From JAFMJV01 sp034436555 (GTDB taxonomy: Bacteria > Chloroflexota > Limnocylindria > Limnocylindrales > CSP1-4): DNA of 64,000 bases. A program made the translations under genes and the position numbers. The DNA is taken from contig DAOTUU010000021.1 in NCBI GenBank assembly GCA_034436555.1, positions 60,350 to 124,349 of the forward strand, given 5' to 3'. Shown here piece after piece: positions 1-9,357 of the stretch (position 1 is its first letter; each line of letters opens with the position of its first letter). The notes beneath the pieces were generated by a model. That model did no database searches and had not been told where the DNA came from. It worked only from the letters and a program-made list of their open reading frames with translations.

Positions 1-2334
1 GAGCGCCTGGGCCGGCTCGTGGCACGCCGTCGCCGATGGGTGGTGGTGGCGTGGGGGCTGCTCGCCATCGTCGCGCTGCCCCTGGCACCGGCGGCGCCCG
101 GCGTGCTCCGACCGGGTGGCTTCACCACCGATGACCTGGAGGCCGCGCGGGCCCGCACGCTGCTGGAGGAGCGCGTCGGCCTGCCTGCGTCGGCGCTCGT
201 CATCGTCATCGAGAGCACCACGCACAGCGGTGCGGGCGATGCCGCGTTCGAGGCCGCGGCCGCGGCTGCCATCGCGGACGTGTCGCGCGCGGATCACGTG
301 CTCGCGGTCCGGAGTCACGTCCTCGCACCCGAGCAGGTCGGCGCTGATGGCCGGGTGGTGTATGACGTGGTCGCGCTGGACCTCCCGCCCGACGATTCCC
401 CGGACGCGCTGCGGCCGGTCGCCGCCGCGCTGCGCGATGTGCCCGGGGTGAGGACCGCGATCGCCGGCGGCCCGGCGTTCTATGGCGACATCCAGCACAC
501 ATCCGAGCGAGACCTGCAGCGCTCCGAGATCATCTCGCTGCCGCTCGCGGGTCTGGCCCTGCTGCTCGTGTTCGGATCGGTGGTGGCGGCGGGCGTGCCC
601 ATCGTGACCGGTGGCCTCGCCGTCCTCGTGGCGCTGGCGGCGCTCGCCATCGTGGCGTCGCTCATCCCGATGAGCATCTTCGTGCTCAACCTCGCGACGC
701 TGCTGGGCTTCGGACTGGGCGTGGACTACGCGCTGCTGCTCGCCAGCCGATTCCGCGAGGAGCTGGCCGCACGCGGCGGAGGGCGCCAGGCGGACGGCGC
801 CGTCGATGAGGCGGCCGTGGCCGATGCCGTGGCGGCGACCGTCACGACGGCAGGCCGCGCGGTGTTCTTCAGCGGCATCACGGTGCTGCTGGGCCTGTCC
901 GGCCTGGTGCTGTTCGACTTCATGGTGCTTCGCTCGGTGGGCATCGCGGGCGCGCTCGTGGTCGGTTTCGCGGTGGCGGCGGCGCTCACCCTGCTGCCCG
1001 CCGGTCTCGCCATCCTGGGGCCGCGCATCGATGCGTTCCCGGTCCGGCTGGGGCTCCGGCGCGTGCGGCCAGGGCTGGCCGCGACGGGCCCGTCGGCGGT
1101 GCCCGCTGGCTCGTCCGGGGAGCCGGAGACCCCGATGGGTTTCTGGGGTCGCCTGGCCGAGCGGGTCATGGACCGGCCCGTCGCCGTGTTCGTGCCGACC
1201 CTGGCGCTGCTGGTCGCCCTGGGCCTGCCGTTCCTGCACGTCCGGTTCAACGCGCCGGACGCGTCGATCCTGCCCCCATCGGTGCCCTCCCGCCAGGCGT
1301 ACGACACGCTGCTGGCGACCTTCGGGGAGGGCGACTTCTCGCCGCTCCTGCTGACGGTTGAGACGGACGGGCCGGTCACGGACTCGGCCAACGTGGGTCG
1401 GCTGTATGACTACGCCCGCCGACTCGCCGACGACCCGCGGGTGAAGCGCGTCGACAGCATCGTGACGCTCGATCCGCGCCTGGGGCGCGCCCAGTACCAG
1501 CTGCTGTACTCGGTGGCGGGTGGACCCGGGGACCGGTTCGTGGCCCAGGCGCTTGCTGCGACCACGGCCGGCGACCTGACCGCGTTCACCATCACCACGT
1601 GGCATGGCGCGAACGACCCGGAGGCGCGCGCCCTGGTCCATGACCTGCGCCACCCGGCGTCTTCGCTGGCGCCGCCGCCGGGTGTGAACGTGCTCGTGGG
1701 CGGAGGGGCCGCCGAGGTGGTGGACGTCGTGGACAGGGTGGCTGCCGACTTCCCGCGCACCGCGCTGTTCATCCTGGGCGCCACGTACCTGGTGCTGTTC
1801 CTGCTGCTTCGCTCGGTGTTCCTGCCGCTCAAGGCGATCGTCATGAACGGGCTGTCGATCCTCGCGTCGTTCGGGGCGCTCGTGTGGATCTTCCAGGACG
1901 GCAACCTGTCGGGGCCGCTGGGGTTCGCGCCGCTCGGGTTCGTGGAGACGACGCTGCCGGTGATCCTGTTCTGCGTCCTGTTCGGGCTGTCCATGGACTA
2001 CGAGGTGTTCCTGCTGTCCCGGATGAAGGAGGCGTGGGACCGGACCGGGGACAACCGTGTTGCCGTGGCCCAGGGACTGGAGAAGAGCGGCCGGATCGTG
2101 ACGTCGGCGGCGCTCATCGTGGTCGTGGTGGCGGGATCCTTCGCGTTCGCGGAGATCGTGCTCATCAAGGCGATGGGCCTGGGTGTGGCGATCGCGGTGG
2201 CCCTGGATGCGACCGTGGTGCGGGCGCTCCTGGTGCCGTCCACGATGCGCCTGCTGGGTCGCTGGAACTGGTGGATGCCGGCCCGGCTGGAGCGCTGGAT
2301 CAGCGCCCGGCTGCCGGTGGTGGAGGGCGCCTGA
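1..2334 (+). CDS. MMPL/RND-superfamily membrane transporter (5' end outside window)
   Basis: A polytopic inner-membrane exporter of the MMPL type, which in other bacteria moves lipids or hydrophobic compounds using the proton gradient. Two similar halves are visible. Each has a large extracytoplasmic stretch and a helical bundle with the family Asp-Tyr motif: GLGVDYALLLASRF near residue 232 and GLSMDYEVFLLSRMKE near residue 656, numbered from the GTG at 19. The six in-frame codons before that GTG read ERLGRL, which is how this family usually begins, so the true start is probably just left of the window. The stop overlaps the next start (TGATG), suggesting co-translation with the lipoprotein gene. 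Substrate unknown. Confidence 0.93.
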   Translation, partial: ERLGRLVARRRRWVVVAWGLLAIVALPLAPAAPGVLRPGGFTTDDLEAARARTLLEERVGLPASALVIVIESTTHSGAGDAAFEAAAAAAIADVSRADHVLAVRSHVLAPEQVGADGRVVYDVVALDLPPDDSPDALRPVAAALRDVPGVRTAIAGGPAFYGDIQHTSERDLQRSEIISLPLAGLALLLVFGSVVAAGVPIVTGGLAVLVALAALAIVASLIPMSIFVLNLATLLGFGLGVDYALLLASRFREELAARGGGRQADGAVDEAAVADAVAATVTTAGRAVFFSGITVLLGLSGLVLFDFMVLRSVGIAGALVVGFAVAAALTLLPAGLAILGPRIDAFPVRLGLRRVRPGLAATGPSAVPAGSSGEPETPMGFWGRLAERVMDRPVAVFVPTLALLVALGLPFLHVRFNAPDASILPPSVPSRQAYDTLLATFGEGDFSPLLLTVETDGPVTDSANVGRLYDYARRLADDPRVKRVDSIVTLDPRLGRAQYQLLYSVAGGPGDRFVAQALAATTAGDLTAFTITTWHGANDPEARALVHDLRHPASSLAPPPGVNVLVGGGAAEVVDVVDRVAADFPRTALFILGATYLVLFLLLRSVFLPLKAIVMNGLSILASFGALVWIFQDGNLSGPLGFAPLGFVETTLPVILFCVLFGLSMDYEVFLLSRMKEAWDRTGDNRVAVAQGLEKSGRIVTSAALIVVVVAGSFAFAEIVLIKAMGLGVAIAVALDATVVRALLVPSTMRLLGRWNWWMPARLERWISARLPVVEGA

Positions 2335-3755
2335 TGAGACCCAGCATGTCCGGCCGACCCGACCGGTGCCGCGGGTCCGACCGGTGCCGCGGGTCTGGCG
2401 GCTTTGGCCGACCCGGCCTACCCGACCGCTTGGGCCGGTCCGACCGCCTTGGCCGACCCGGCCTACCCGACCGCTTGGGCCGGTCCGACCGCTTTGGCCG
2501 CCCCGACAGGTCCGGCCGCTCTGGCCGCCCCGACAGGTCCGGCCGCTTTGTCCACCCCGACCGGTCCGGCCTCGCCCGACTCCTGGTCGGGGCGCTGTGC
2601 GTCGTGGCCGCGGGCTGCACCGGGCCGATCCTGGCCAACCCGGTGCCGCCCGAGCCGATCATCGTGCGGCCCTCTGCGACACCGTCACGGGTGCCCGATC
2701 CGCAGCCCGTGGTCCTGCCGCGCGATGACGGACCGCACGACCGGCTCACCGAGTGGTGGTACGTCACGGGACACCTGGAGGCCGAGGACGGGCGGCGATT
2801 CGGCGTCGAGGACGTGATCTTCCGCGCCGAGCGGGGTGCCTTTCCGGTGACCTGGGCCTCGCACCTCGCGCTGACCGATGAGACCGGTGGGCGGTTCCTG
2901 TACGACCAGCGCTCCGAGGTGGGGTCGCAGGTGGATCGCTCCGTGCCAGGGGCCGGCTACGACCTCGCCATCTCTGGTCAGAAGACGCCAGGCGTGGCGG
3001 ACGCCGGGACAGTGCCCTGGACAATGGCCGGCGCCGGCGGCACGGACCGACTGAGAGCGCTGGGGGTCGCGTCGGCGGGAGCCGGCGCCGGTGACCTGGG
3101 CGGCAGCGCGTTCGGGCTGGACCTGGCACTCGACGGGTCGGCGCTGCCGGTCACGCTCCACGATGGGGACGGCTACGTGGACTTCGGCCCTGCGGGGGGT
3201 TCGTACTACTACTCGCGGCCGCACATGGCCGCGTCGGGGACGGTGACGCTGGGCGGGGAGACACTGCCGGTCACGGGCAGTGCCTGGTTCGACCACCAGT
3301 GGGGCGATTTCATCGCCGTGGGCGGCGGCGGCTGGGACTGGCTCGCCATCAACCTGGACGACGGCGTGGCGCTGACACTGTCGCTGGTCCGGTCCGCGGA
3401 CGGGTCGTACCCCCTGGTGTACGGCACCCTCACGCGGCCGGACGGGTCCGCGGAGCACCTGGCGCGGGACGCCTTCACCGTCGAGGTGACCAGGGAGTGG
3501 ACATCGCCATCGACGCACGCAGTGTATCCGGCCGGGTGGCGGGTGACGGTGCCTGGCGAGGACCTCGTGGTGGATCTGGCGCCTGCCCTGGCCGACCAGG
3601 AGCTGGACACCCGGGCCACCACCGGTGTCGTGTACTGGGAGGGCTCGCAGATGGTGAGAGCCACGCGCGCCGGCCTGCCGCTGGGCGGAGAGGCGTACGT
3701 CGAGTTGACGGGCTACGGGCCCGGCATGCTGACGGACGCCGCGCCAGCGGGCTGA
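2334..3755 (+). CDS. CrtC/AttH-like (carotenoid 1,2-hydratase fold) lipoprotein
   Basis: A predicted lipoprotein of 473 aa. Residues 82-95 form a short hydrophobic stretch ending in the lipobox VVAAGC (Cys95). The mature part carries hallmarks of the AttH/CrtC lipocalin-like family: TEWWYVTGHL, WFDHQWGDF (about residue 319) and YWEGSQMV. Known members hydrate carotenoids, but many bacterial relatives are uncharacterised, so the reaction is not assigned. The ATG at 2334 overlaps the stop of the MMPL gene. The roughly 80 residues before the lipobox are low-complexity GRPDR/LGRSDR repeats, unusually long for a lipoprotein n-region. No ATG or GTG lies closer to the hydrophobic stretch, so the start is uncertain. 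Confidence 0.8.
   Translation: MRPSMSGRPDRCRGSDRCRGSGGFGRPGLPDRLGRSDRLGRPGLPDRLGRSDRFGRPDRSGRSGRPDRSGRFVHPDRSGLARLLVGALCVVAAGCTGPILANPVPPEPIIVRPSATPSRVPDPQPVVLPRDDGPHDRLTEWWYVTGHLEAEDGRRFGVEDVIFRAERGAFPVTWASHLALTDETGGRFLYDQRSEVGSQVDRSVPGAGYDLAISGQKTPGVADAGTVPWTMAGAGGTDRLRALGVASAGAGAGDLGGSAFGLDLALDGSALPVTLHDGDGYVDFGPAGGSYYYSRPHMAASGTVTLGGETLPVTGSAWFDHQWGDFIAVGGGGWDWLAINLDDGVALTLSLVRSADGSYPLVYGTLTRPDGSAEHLARDAFTVEVTREWTSPSTHAVYPAGWRVTVPGEDLVVDLAPALADQELDTRATTGVVYWEGSQMVRATRAGLPLGGEAYVELTGYGPGMLTDAAPAG
2359..2572 (+). repeat. Nested in-frame minisatellites in the lipoprotein N-terminus
   Basis: Three tandem arrays follow one another: an 18-bp unit twice (2359, 2377), a 45-bp unit twice (2404, 2449; nearly identical) and a 27-bp unit twice plus a decayed copy (2494, 2521, 2548). 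All unit lengths are multiples of three, so the reading frame survives. Confidence 0.9.
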
Positions 3756-3796
3756 GGCCTCCCGGCTGCACGTCCGCCCGCGGTGACGGGCGCGTC

Positions 3797-4103
3797 GCGT
3801 GCGGCCCACGCACGAGACCCCGTCGGCGTGCGGCCCACGCACGAGATCGGGCGCACCTCCCGTTGCCGGCGCCGCTCCGGCACCGCACCAGCGCGGGAGC
3901 GTTGTCCGCGGCGCACGGATGTGCCTGGAGCGCACCCATGTGCTCCAAGGACACGCGACAGCCCCGCCCACTCCCATCCCGACCGTCGATCCTGTCCTCG
4001 ACGCCGCCGGTGCGTCCGAATCTCGTGCGTCCCACGCACGCCCGTGGCATCTCGTGCGTCCCACGCACGCCCGCGGCATCTCGTGCGTCCCGCGCAGGCG
4101 CGA
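3797..4103. repeat. Palindromic 29-bp-spaced repeats between convergent genes
   Basis: This 353-nt gap (3756-4108) has no convincing gene. Two units start at 3797 and 3826 (core GCGTGCGGCCCACGCACGAG). Three inverted relatives start at 4021, 4050 and 4079 (core TCGTGCGTCCCACGCACG). Every neighbour is spaced exactly 29 nt. The core of the right-hand set is a perfect 7-bp palindrome with a 3-nt loop. The setting, two convergent genes, resembles REP/BIME elements; a transcription-termination role is possible. There are no unique spacers, so it is not CRISPR. Confidence 0.8.
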
Positions 4104-4108
4104 AGGGG

Positions 4109-4471
4109 TCAGGACTTCGCCAGCACCAGGTACAGCAGCAGCAACACCGCCGCGAGCACGATGCCGCCCGTGAACACGAGGTGCGCCAGGAGGGCCGGCC
4201 GGTACGACTCGGTGTCGATCTGCGCCTCCACCATCCGGAATCGCCTCACGCCCGTGACCGCGACCAGCGCGCCGCTCACCACGAGGCCCACCCCGAGCAC
4301 GGTGCCCAGCCACGCCTTCTCGGAGCTGCCCTCGAACGCGAACCGGTCGACCACGAACCCGAGGCCCACCAGCGCGAGCGCGGTCCGCTGCCAGGCCAGG
4401 AGCGTGCGTTCGTTGGCCAGATGATCGCGCACCGCGGCCGAGCGGTCGGGGGCAGGCATCGGGTCGCTCAC
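4109..4471 (-). CDS. DUF202 (YidH-type) small membrane protein
   Basis: A 120-aa integral membrane protein. The N-terminal cytoplasmic motif RDHLANERTLLAWQRTALAL is the DUF202 signature. It is followed by three hydrophobic segments (roughly residues 30-50, 58-78 and 96-118), the usual family size and layout. The function of the family is unknown. The GTG at 4471 is preferred because GAGG lies 5 nt upstream. Longer in-frame starts run into a simple repeat and give low-complexity sequence. Confidence 0.85.
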   Translation of the reverse strand: MSDPMPAPDRSAAVRDHLANERTLLAWQRTALALVGLGFVVDRFAFEGSSEKAWLGTVLGVGLVVSGALVAVTGVRRFRMVEAQIDTESYRPALLAHLVFTGGIVLAAVLLLLYLVLAKS

Positions 4472-4550
4472 GGGAACCTCACGGATGCCCCGATGCTGGG
4501 CCCGACCCATGCCCCGAGCAGCATGGCGCGACCAGGAGGACATGGCGTGG

Positions 4551-4622
4551 CCGGCGGGACGGGCACGATCGACGCGACCAACGCGACCGGCGGGACGGGC
4601 ACGACCGACGCGACCGACGCGA
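4551..4622. repeat. 36-bp tandem duplication in intergenic DNA
   Basis: Two 36-bp units (4551-4586, 4587-4622) differ at two positions and contain an inner ACGCGACC repetition. They lie in the 217-nt gap between the DUF202 gene and the SDR gene, which shows nothing else. Confidence 0.85.
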
Positions 4623-4688
4623 CCGGCAGACTCCGCGGGGCCACCCCGAATCGAACGCGAACCAGCCCGCCCGGACCTCGCCCCGATC

Positions 4689-5504
4689 TCACCCGGAGAC
4701 CAGCTCGCCGCCATCGACCCCCAGCACGTTGCCGGTGATCCAGTGCGTGCCGGTGCCGCTGAGCGTGACGATCGCCTGGGCCACGTCCTCGACGGTGGTC
4801 ATCCTGCCATTCGGGTTGTTCATGCCGTGCGCGATGAGCTGGTCCTTCTCAGGGATCTGCATCAGCGCCGGCGTGAGCGTCACGCCCGCCCGGATGGCAT
4901 TGACGGTCACGCCCGACTTCAGCTTCGCGAACTCCATGGCCAGCTGACGGCAATGGGACTCCAGTGCCGACTTGGCCGCCGAGACCGCGCCATAGGTCGT
5001 GCTCACCCGGACCGATCCCTCCGAGGTCATGGCGTAGACCTTGCTGCCCTCCGCGAACAGCCCGGCGCGCCACACATCCTGCGTCCAGTAGACGAGCGAG
5101 TTGGCCATGACGTCGATCGTCATCTCCAGGTTCTTCCGGTTGATCGCGGCCGCCGGATCCAGCACCAGGAACGGCTTGAGCGTCCCGAAGGCCAGTGAAT
5201 GGAGCAGTACGCGCAGGTGCGGCTGGCGTCCGTGCGCGCGCGATTCGGCGAACACGTCGCCGATCCGCTTGATGACGCTCGCGCGCTGCGCGTCGTCGGC
5301 CGCGTTGCCGTTGAAGAACAGCGCCTTCTGGCCGTGCGCCTCGATGCGCCTGCGGATCCCCTCGACGCGCTCCATCCCCTGTCGACGATCCAGGTGCACA
5401 CCCGCGATGTGATACCCGTCCGCCGCGAGTGCCAGCGCCGTCGCCTCCCCGAAACCGCTGCTGGCGCCCAGGATCAGCGCCCAGCGCTCCCGGTGATCGA
5501 TCAT
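4689..5504 (-). CDS. SDR-family oxidoreductase (FabI/FabL-like)
   Basis: A 271-aa short-chain dehydrogenase. The cofactor motif GASSGFGEATALAL is near residue 11, and the catalytic YGAVSAAK block is in the second half. The general layout and the late MNNPNGRMTTVEDVAQAI region resemble enoyl-ACP reductase-like SDRs, but the substrate cannot be fixed by eye. The ATG at 5504 has a near-perfect GGAGGA Shine-Dalgarno 7-8 nt upstream. A start 14 codons earlier lacks one. It is a single gene, divergent from the 5'-nucleotidase. Confidence 0.85.
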   Translation of the reverse strand: MIDHRERWALILGASSGFGEATALALAADGYHIAGVHLDRRQGMERVEGIRRRIEAHGQKALFFNGNAADDAQRASVIKRIGDVFAESRAHGRQPHLRVLLHSLAFGTLKPFLVLDPAAAINRKNLEMTIDVMANSLVYWTQDVWRAGLFAEGSKVYAMTSEGSVRVSTTYGAVSAAKSALESHCRQLAMEFAKLKSGVTVNAIRAGVTLTPALMQIPEKDQLIAHGMNNPNGRMTTVEDVAQAIVTLSGTGTHWITGNVLGVDGGELVSG

Positions 5505-5650
5505 GCGGTCCTCCTCCGTCTCCGTCGATGCGGCCAATGATGCCACCCGGGCCGAGGCTGACGAACCATGTGTTGACCATGGGGATACCGTGGTTGCCTA
5601 CCCGGCGGACGCGCGCCCGATGCGCGCCCCCATCCGAGAGGAGGATGCCC

Positions 5651-7261
5651 ATGCACCGACGCCACCTGATTCCCGCTCTCGCCCTGGCGTTCCTGCTGCC
5701 CACGGGGGCGGTCGCGCAGGACGAGGAAGAGACGTTCAGCGTGACCATCCTGCACACCAACGACACCCACTCCCACCACGAGCCGAACAACGCGGGGGAC
5801 GGTGGTGCGGCGCGCCAGGCGGCCGTCGTCAACCAGATCCGGGCCGAGGGCGGCAACGTGCTGCTGCTGGATGCGGGCGACCGCTTCACGGGCACGCTGT
5901 TCCACCAGCAGTATCGCGGTCAGGACAGCGTCGCGGTCATGAACGCCATCGGCTACGACGGCATGACCCTGGGCAACCACGAGTTCGACGACGGCGACCA
6001 GATCCTGGCGGACTTCATCGACGGCGTCGCGTTCCCCGTGGTGAACGCGAACGTGGACTTCAGCGCGTCCCCGGAGCTCGACGGCAAGGTCCAGCCCACC
6101 GCCATCCTGGAGGTGGGTGGCGAGCAGGTCGGCATCATCGGCCTGGTGACGCCCGACACCCCCACGATCTCCTCGCCCGGCCAGGGTCTCGTGTTCGACA
6201 GCGACCTCGTCGGGGCGACCCAGAAGGCCGTCGACGCGCTCACCGAGCAAGGCGTCGACAAGATCGTCCTGGTCACCCACATCGGCCTGGACAAGGACAA
6301 GGAGGTCGCGGCGGGCACGCGCGGCGTCGACATCATCGTGGGCGGGCACACCCACTCGCTGCTGAGCAACGCCTATACGGCTTCCGTGGCGGAGTATCCC
6401 GTGGTCGTGGAAGACCTGGACGGCGCCCCGGTCAGCATCGTCCAGGCGGGTGAATACGACCAGTACCTGGGCCGCCTGGACGTGACGTTCGACGCGGCAG
6501 GCGCGGTCACCGAGGCCGCGGGCGACACCATCCTGCTGTCGCGCTTCATCACCCCCGATCCGGCGGTCGCCGAGATCGTGGCGACGCTGGCCGCCCCCAT
6601 CGAGGACCTGAAGCAGACCCCCGTCGGCGAGTCGGCGGTGTTCCTCGTCGGCGACCGGGCCGTGTGCCGCGTCCAGGAGTGCAACCTGGGCGATCTCATC
6701 ACCGACGCGATGCGCGCCGAGACGGGCGCCCAGATCGCGATCACCAACGGCGGCGGCATCCGGAGCAACGTGCCGGTCGGCGCCGACACCCCCGCCGACG
6801 TGGCGCTCCCGGAGCCGATCACGGTGACCCTCGGCGACGTGCTCACGGTCTTTCCGTTCGGCAATCTCGTGAGCACCTTCAAGCTGACCGGTGCGGACGT
6901 GGTGGCGGCCCTCGAGAACGGCGTGTCCAAGGTGGAGGAGGGCGCGGGCCGCTTCCCGCAGGTCTCCGGCATCCGGTACACCTGGGACGGCAGCAAGCCT
7001 GCGGGCAGCCGCATCGTGAGCGTCGAGGTGGTCGGTGAGGACGGCACCGCGACACCCATCGATCCGGCGGCCACCTACACCGTCGCCAGCAACGACTTCA
7101 TGCGTCGCGGTGGCGACGGCTACGAGGTCTTCGCGACCAACGCCATCGACGCCTACGACTTCGGCAAGCCCCTGGACCAGGTGCTCCAGGAGTACATCAA
7201 GACGAACAGCCCGATCGCCCCGGCGATCGATGGCCGGATCACCCGGGCGGACGCTTCGTAG
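5651..7261 (+). CDS. Secreted 5'-nucleotidase / 2',3'-cyclic phosphodiesterase family
   Basis: A 536-aa exported metallophosphoesterase of the UshA type, expected to hydrolyse nucleotides outside the membrane to nucleoside and phosphate. A signal peptide (about residues 1-20, ending AVAQ) precedes the metal-binding motifs LHTNDTHSH (about 34), DAGD, GNHEFD (about 110) and GGHTHS (about 231). The C-terminal nucleotidase domain has NGGGIRS (about 366) and the typical VASNDFM ending. Two ATGs are possible. AGGAGG abuts the one at 5645 but sits 6 nt from the one at 5651, so 5651 is chosen. Confidence 0.93.
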   Translation: MHRRHLIPALALAFLLPTGAVAQDEEETFSVTILHTNDTHSHHEPNNAGDGGAARQAAVVNQIRAEGGNVLLLDAGDRFTGTLFHQQYRGQDSVAVMNAIGYDGMTLGNHEFDDGDQILADFIDGVAFPVVNANVDFSASPELDGKVQPTAILEVGGEQVGIIGLVTPDTPTISSPGQGLVFDSDLVGATQKAVDALTEQGVDKIVLVTHIGLDKDKEVAAGTRGVDIIVGGHTHSLLSNAYTASVAEYPVVVEDLDGAPVSIVQAGEYDQYLGRLDVTFDAAGAVTEAAGDTILLSRFITPDPAVAEIVATLAAPIEDLKQTPVGESAVFLVGDRAVCRVQECNLGDLITDAMRAETGAQIAITNGGGIRSNVPVGADTPADVALPEPITVTLGDVLTVFPFGNLVSTFKLTGADVVAALENGVSKVEEGAGRFPQVSGIRYTWDGSKPAGSRIVSVEVVGEDGTATPIDPAATYTVASNDFMRRGGDGYEVFATNAIDAYDFGKPLDQVLQEYIKTNSPIAPAIDGRITRADAS

Positions 7262-7307
7262 CGTCCGGGTCACCGAATCGGGAGGGGGCGGCCGGCGATC
7301 GCGCCGG

Positions 7308-8249
7308 TCAGCCTTCTCCCACCATCGGCGTGGTGATCATGCCGATCCCCTCGATCTCGATCTCCACGATGTCGCCCGGCGCCAGGAACTCCGGCGGCGT
7401 GCGGCCCTGGCCGACGCCGTCGGGCGTGCCGGTCAGGATGATGTCGCCCGGGTGGAGCGTCATGACCGCCGAGGCCGACCGGATGATGTGCGGCAGGTCC
7501 CACACCAGCCGCGCCGTGGTGCCGTCCTGCTTGACCACCCCGTTCACGCGCGTGACGATGCGCAGGTCACCGGCGTCCGGCACGTGCGCCGCGGGCACGA
7601 TCCACGGCCCCAGCGGCGCCGCGCCGTCGTGCGACTTGCCGCGATACCAGTAGGGCGGCGCGAACATCTTCGTGGTGGGCCGCCCGGCGCCTCCCCGGTC
7701 GCTCACGTCGAACGCGACGAGGTACCCGAACACGTGGTCCATGGCGGTCTCCAGGGGCACGTCCTTGGCGGTCCGGCCGATGACCAGCGCCAGTTCCCCC
7801 TCCCAGTCGATGTTGCGTCCGGCGGGCATCACGAACGGCACACCCGGGTCCGCGATGCAGTTGCGGGGCGACTTGGCGAAGAACACCGGCTCCTCGGCGT
7901 CTGGGTCCACGGCCGAGTCGCGGCCCATCTCGTCCGCATGCGCCTTGTAGTTGGCGGCGATGCACAACAGGTTCCAGGGGTGGCGCAGCGGCGTGCGCAG
8001 CTGCACCTGGGAGCATGCGTGGGTGCCCGGGCCGTCGCCGAGACCGGCGTCCGCCATGGCCTGGAGACGGGCGGCCACGCGCGGACTCCACGCCTCGATG
8101 ATGCCCCGCAGGTCGGTCGGTGACCCGTGGGCCGTCTCCGCACGTCCGTGCGCCGTCGCCGCGGCCAGGTCCAGCACCCGGTCACCGACGAGCATGCCGG
8201 GACGGTCGATGCCCTCATGGGTGAAGGTGACGAGTCGATAGGGAGTCAT
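7308..8249 (-). CDS. Fumarylacetoacetate hydrolase (FAH) family protein
   Basis: A 313-aa FAH-superfamily enzyme. Members hydrolyse, isomerise or decarboxylate C-C bonds of keto acids in aromatic and sugar-acid catabolism. Visible features are the entry motif LLCIAANYKAHADEMG, the metal-ligand segments DWEGELALVIG and FGYLVAFDVSDR, and the C-terminal GDIILTGTPDGVGQGRTPP. An N-terminal domain of about 70 residues is of the usual type. The ATG at 8249 has GAGG 7 nt upstream. In-frame codons beyond it run through a duplicated repeat and are not counted. Confidence 0.88.
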   Translation of the reverse strand: MTPYRLVTFTHEGIDRPGMLVGDRVLDLAAATAHGRAETAHGSPTDLRGIIEAWSPRVAARLQAMADAGLGDGPGTHACSQVQLRTPLRHPWNLLCIAANYKAHADEMGRDSAVDPDAEEPVFFAKSPRNCIADPGVPFVMPAGRNIDWEGELALVIGRTAKDVPLETAMDHVFGYLVAFDVSDRGGAGRPTTKMFAPPYWYRGKSHDGAAPLGPWIVPAAHVPDAGDLRIVTRVNGVVKQDGTTARLVWDLPHIIRSASAVMTLHPGDIILTGTPDGVGQGRTPPEFLAPGDIVEIEIEGIGMITTPMVGEG

Positions 8250-8310
8250 GGAGGGTCCTCGGTCGGGCGTTCGGAACGGTTGTCCGGACACATGATGGGG
8301 CAGGGTGGGG

Positions 8311-8409
8311 CCGCGTCGGTCCGCGGGGTCGGCACAGGACCGATCGGCCAGGCAGATGGTGAATCCGCGTCGGTCCGCGGGGTCGGCGCAGGACCGATCG
8401 GCCAGGCAG
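8311..8409. repeat. 45-bp direct repeat, 54-nt period, in a gene-free gap
   Basis: Copies at 8311-8355 and 8365-8409 differ at one base. They lie in a 524-nt gap (8250-8773) upstream of the FAH gene and downstream of engB. I see no gene, tRNA or strong promoter in this gap, only this repeat and the 25-bp array at its right end. Confidence 0.9.
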
Positions 8410-8700
8410 CGGCCATGACTGACCGAACCGCCCCCGGACGACGGCGATCCGGGCCGCTCAACGGACCGTCCCGACCGGATGGTTCCAGCCGGTCCGGGGA
8501 GCGGCCCGAAGCGATGTGCCGCGCCGCAACCTCGATGGTCCTGGCCGTTGACCGGGACGGTCTTGGCCGCTGACCGGCCACCCCACCATTCCCGGAAGGG
8601 TCGCCCAGTCAGACACCGGCATGCCGCCCCGAGTCGATCGACATGGGTCGCCATCATGGTGTAACGATGAGGGCCGTCTCCGCCAGTCGCCTGGGCCGCC

Positions 8701-8767
8701 GCGCGGGGCCGGCGCCTCTGCCGACGCGCGGGTCCGGCGCCTCTGCCGGCGCGCGGGTCCGGCGCGC
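8701..8767. repeat. 25-bp tandem array beside the engB stop
   Basis: Two full 25-bp units (8701-8725, 8726-8750) and a partial third end six bases before the engB stop codon. GC content is extreme, and the units can pair with themselves. Confidence 0.85.
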
Positions 8768-8773
8768 CGGAGG

Positions 8774-9355
8774 CTAGTCAGACAGCCAGAGCCTGAGCAG
8801 GTCGCGCAGCGCCTCGATGCCGGTGCCCTTCGCGGCGCTGACCCAACTGACATCCTCGGGCAGCAGGTCACATGCCACCGCCACCTCCCTGCGGCGCACA
8901 CCGATGGTGGACGGCTTCACCTTGTCCTGCTTCGTGGCCACGACGTGGTGGGGAACCTCGTGGTGGCGCACCCAGGCGAGCATCTGGAGGTCCAGCCTCG
9001 TCGGGCCGACCGCGCCGTCGACCAGCACGACCACCATCTGGAGGCCGTCGCGCCGAAGCAGGTATCCCTCGATCATCGCGTCCCACGTCGCCTTGATGCG
9101 CGTGGGCACCTTCGCGAAGCCGTAGCCCGGCAGATCCATGATCGTGCGCCCCGGGCGCACCTCGAACAGGTTCAGGCGCTGCGTCAGGCCGGGGGTCTGG
9201 CTGACGCGCGCCAGCTGGCGCTGGTTGGCGAGGGCGTTGATGAGCGACGACTTGCCGACATTGGAGCGGCCCACGATGGCCACCTCGCGGGTGGTGGGCG
9301 GCAGCTCGTCCACGGCACCCGCGGAGGTGACGAAGCGCATCTGGACCGGGGGCAC
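8774..9355 (-). CDS. engB: Ribosome biogenesis GTPase EngB (YihA/YsxC)
   Basis: A 193-aa cytoplasmic GTPase needed for assembly of the large ribosomal subunit. All GTP motifs are present: G1 GRSNVGKSS, G3 DLPGYG, G4 TKQD and G5 SAAKG. The family-specific VSQTPGLTQRLNLFEV switch segment is also there. Length is normal. The GTG at 9355 follows the CoA-transferase stop by 2 nt and has GGAGG 7 nt upstream. An internal ATG at 9340 is the alternative. It is the last gene of a three-gene operon whose other members have no obvious link to ribosomes. Confidence 0.95.
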   Translation of the reverse strand: MPPVQMRFVTSAGAVDELPPTTREVAIVGRSNVGKSSLINALANQRQLARVSQTPGLTQRLNLFEVRPGRTIMDLPGYGFAKVPTRIKATWDAMIEGYLLRRDGLQMVVVLVDGAVGPTRLDLQMLAWVRHHEVPHHVVATKQDKVKPSTIGVRRREVAVACDLLPEDVSWVSAAKGTGIEALRDLLRLWLSD

Positions 9356-9357
9356 GG

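Noticed and set aside
1884..2333. Upstream in-frame extension of the lipoprotein gene inside the MMPL gene
   Set aside because: It lies in the alternative frame of a clearly coding gene. The TGATG overlap at 2334 gives the natural start.
3797..4103. CRISPR array suggested by 29-nt periodicity
   Set aside because: The whole 29-nt unit repeats, with no unique spacers, and the two blocks are in opposite orientation. No cas gene is near.
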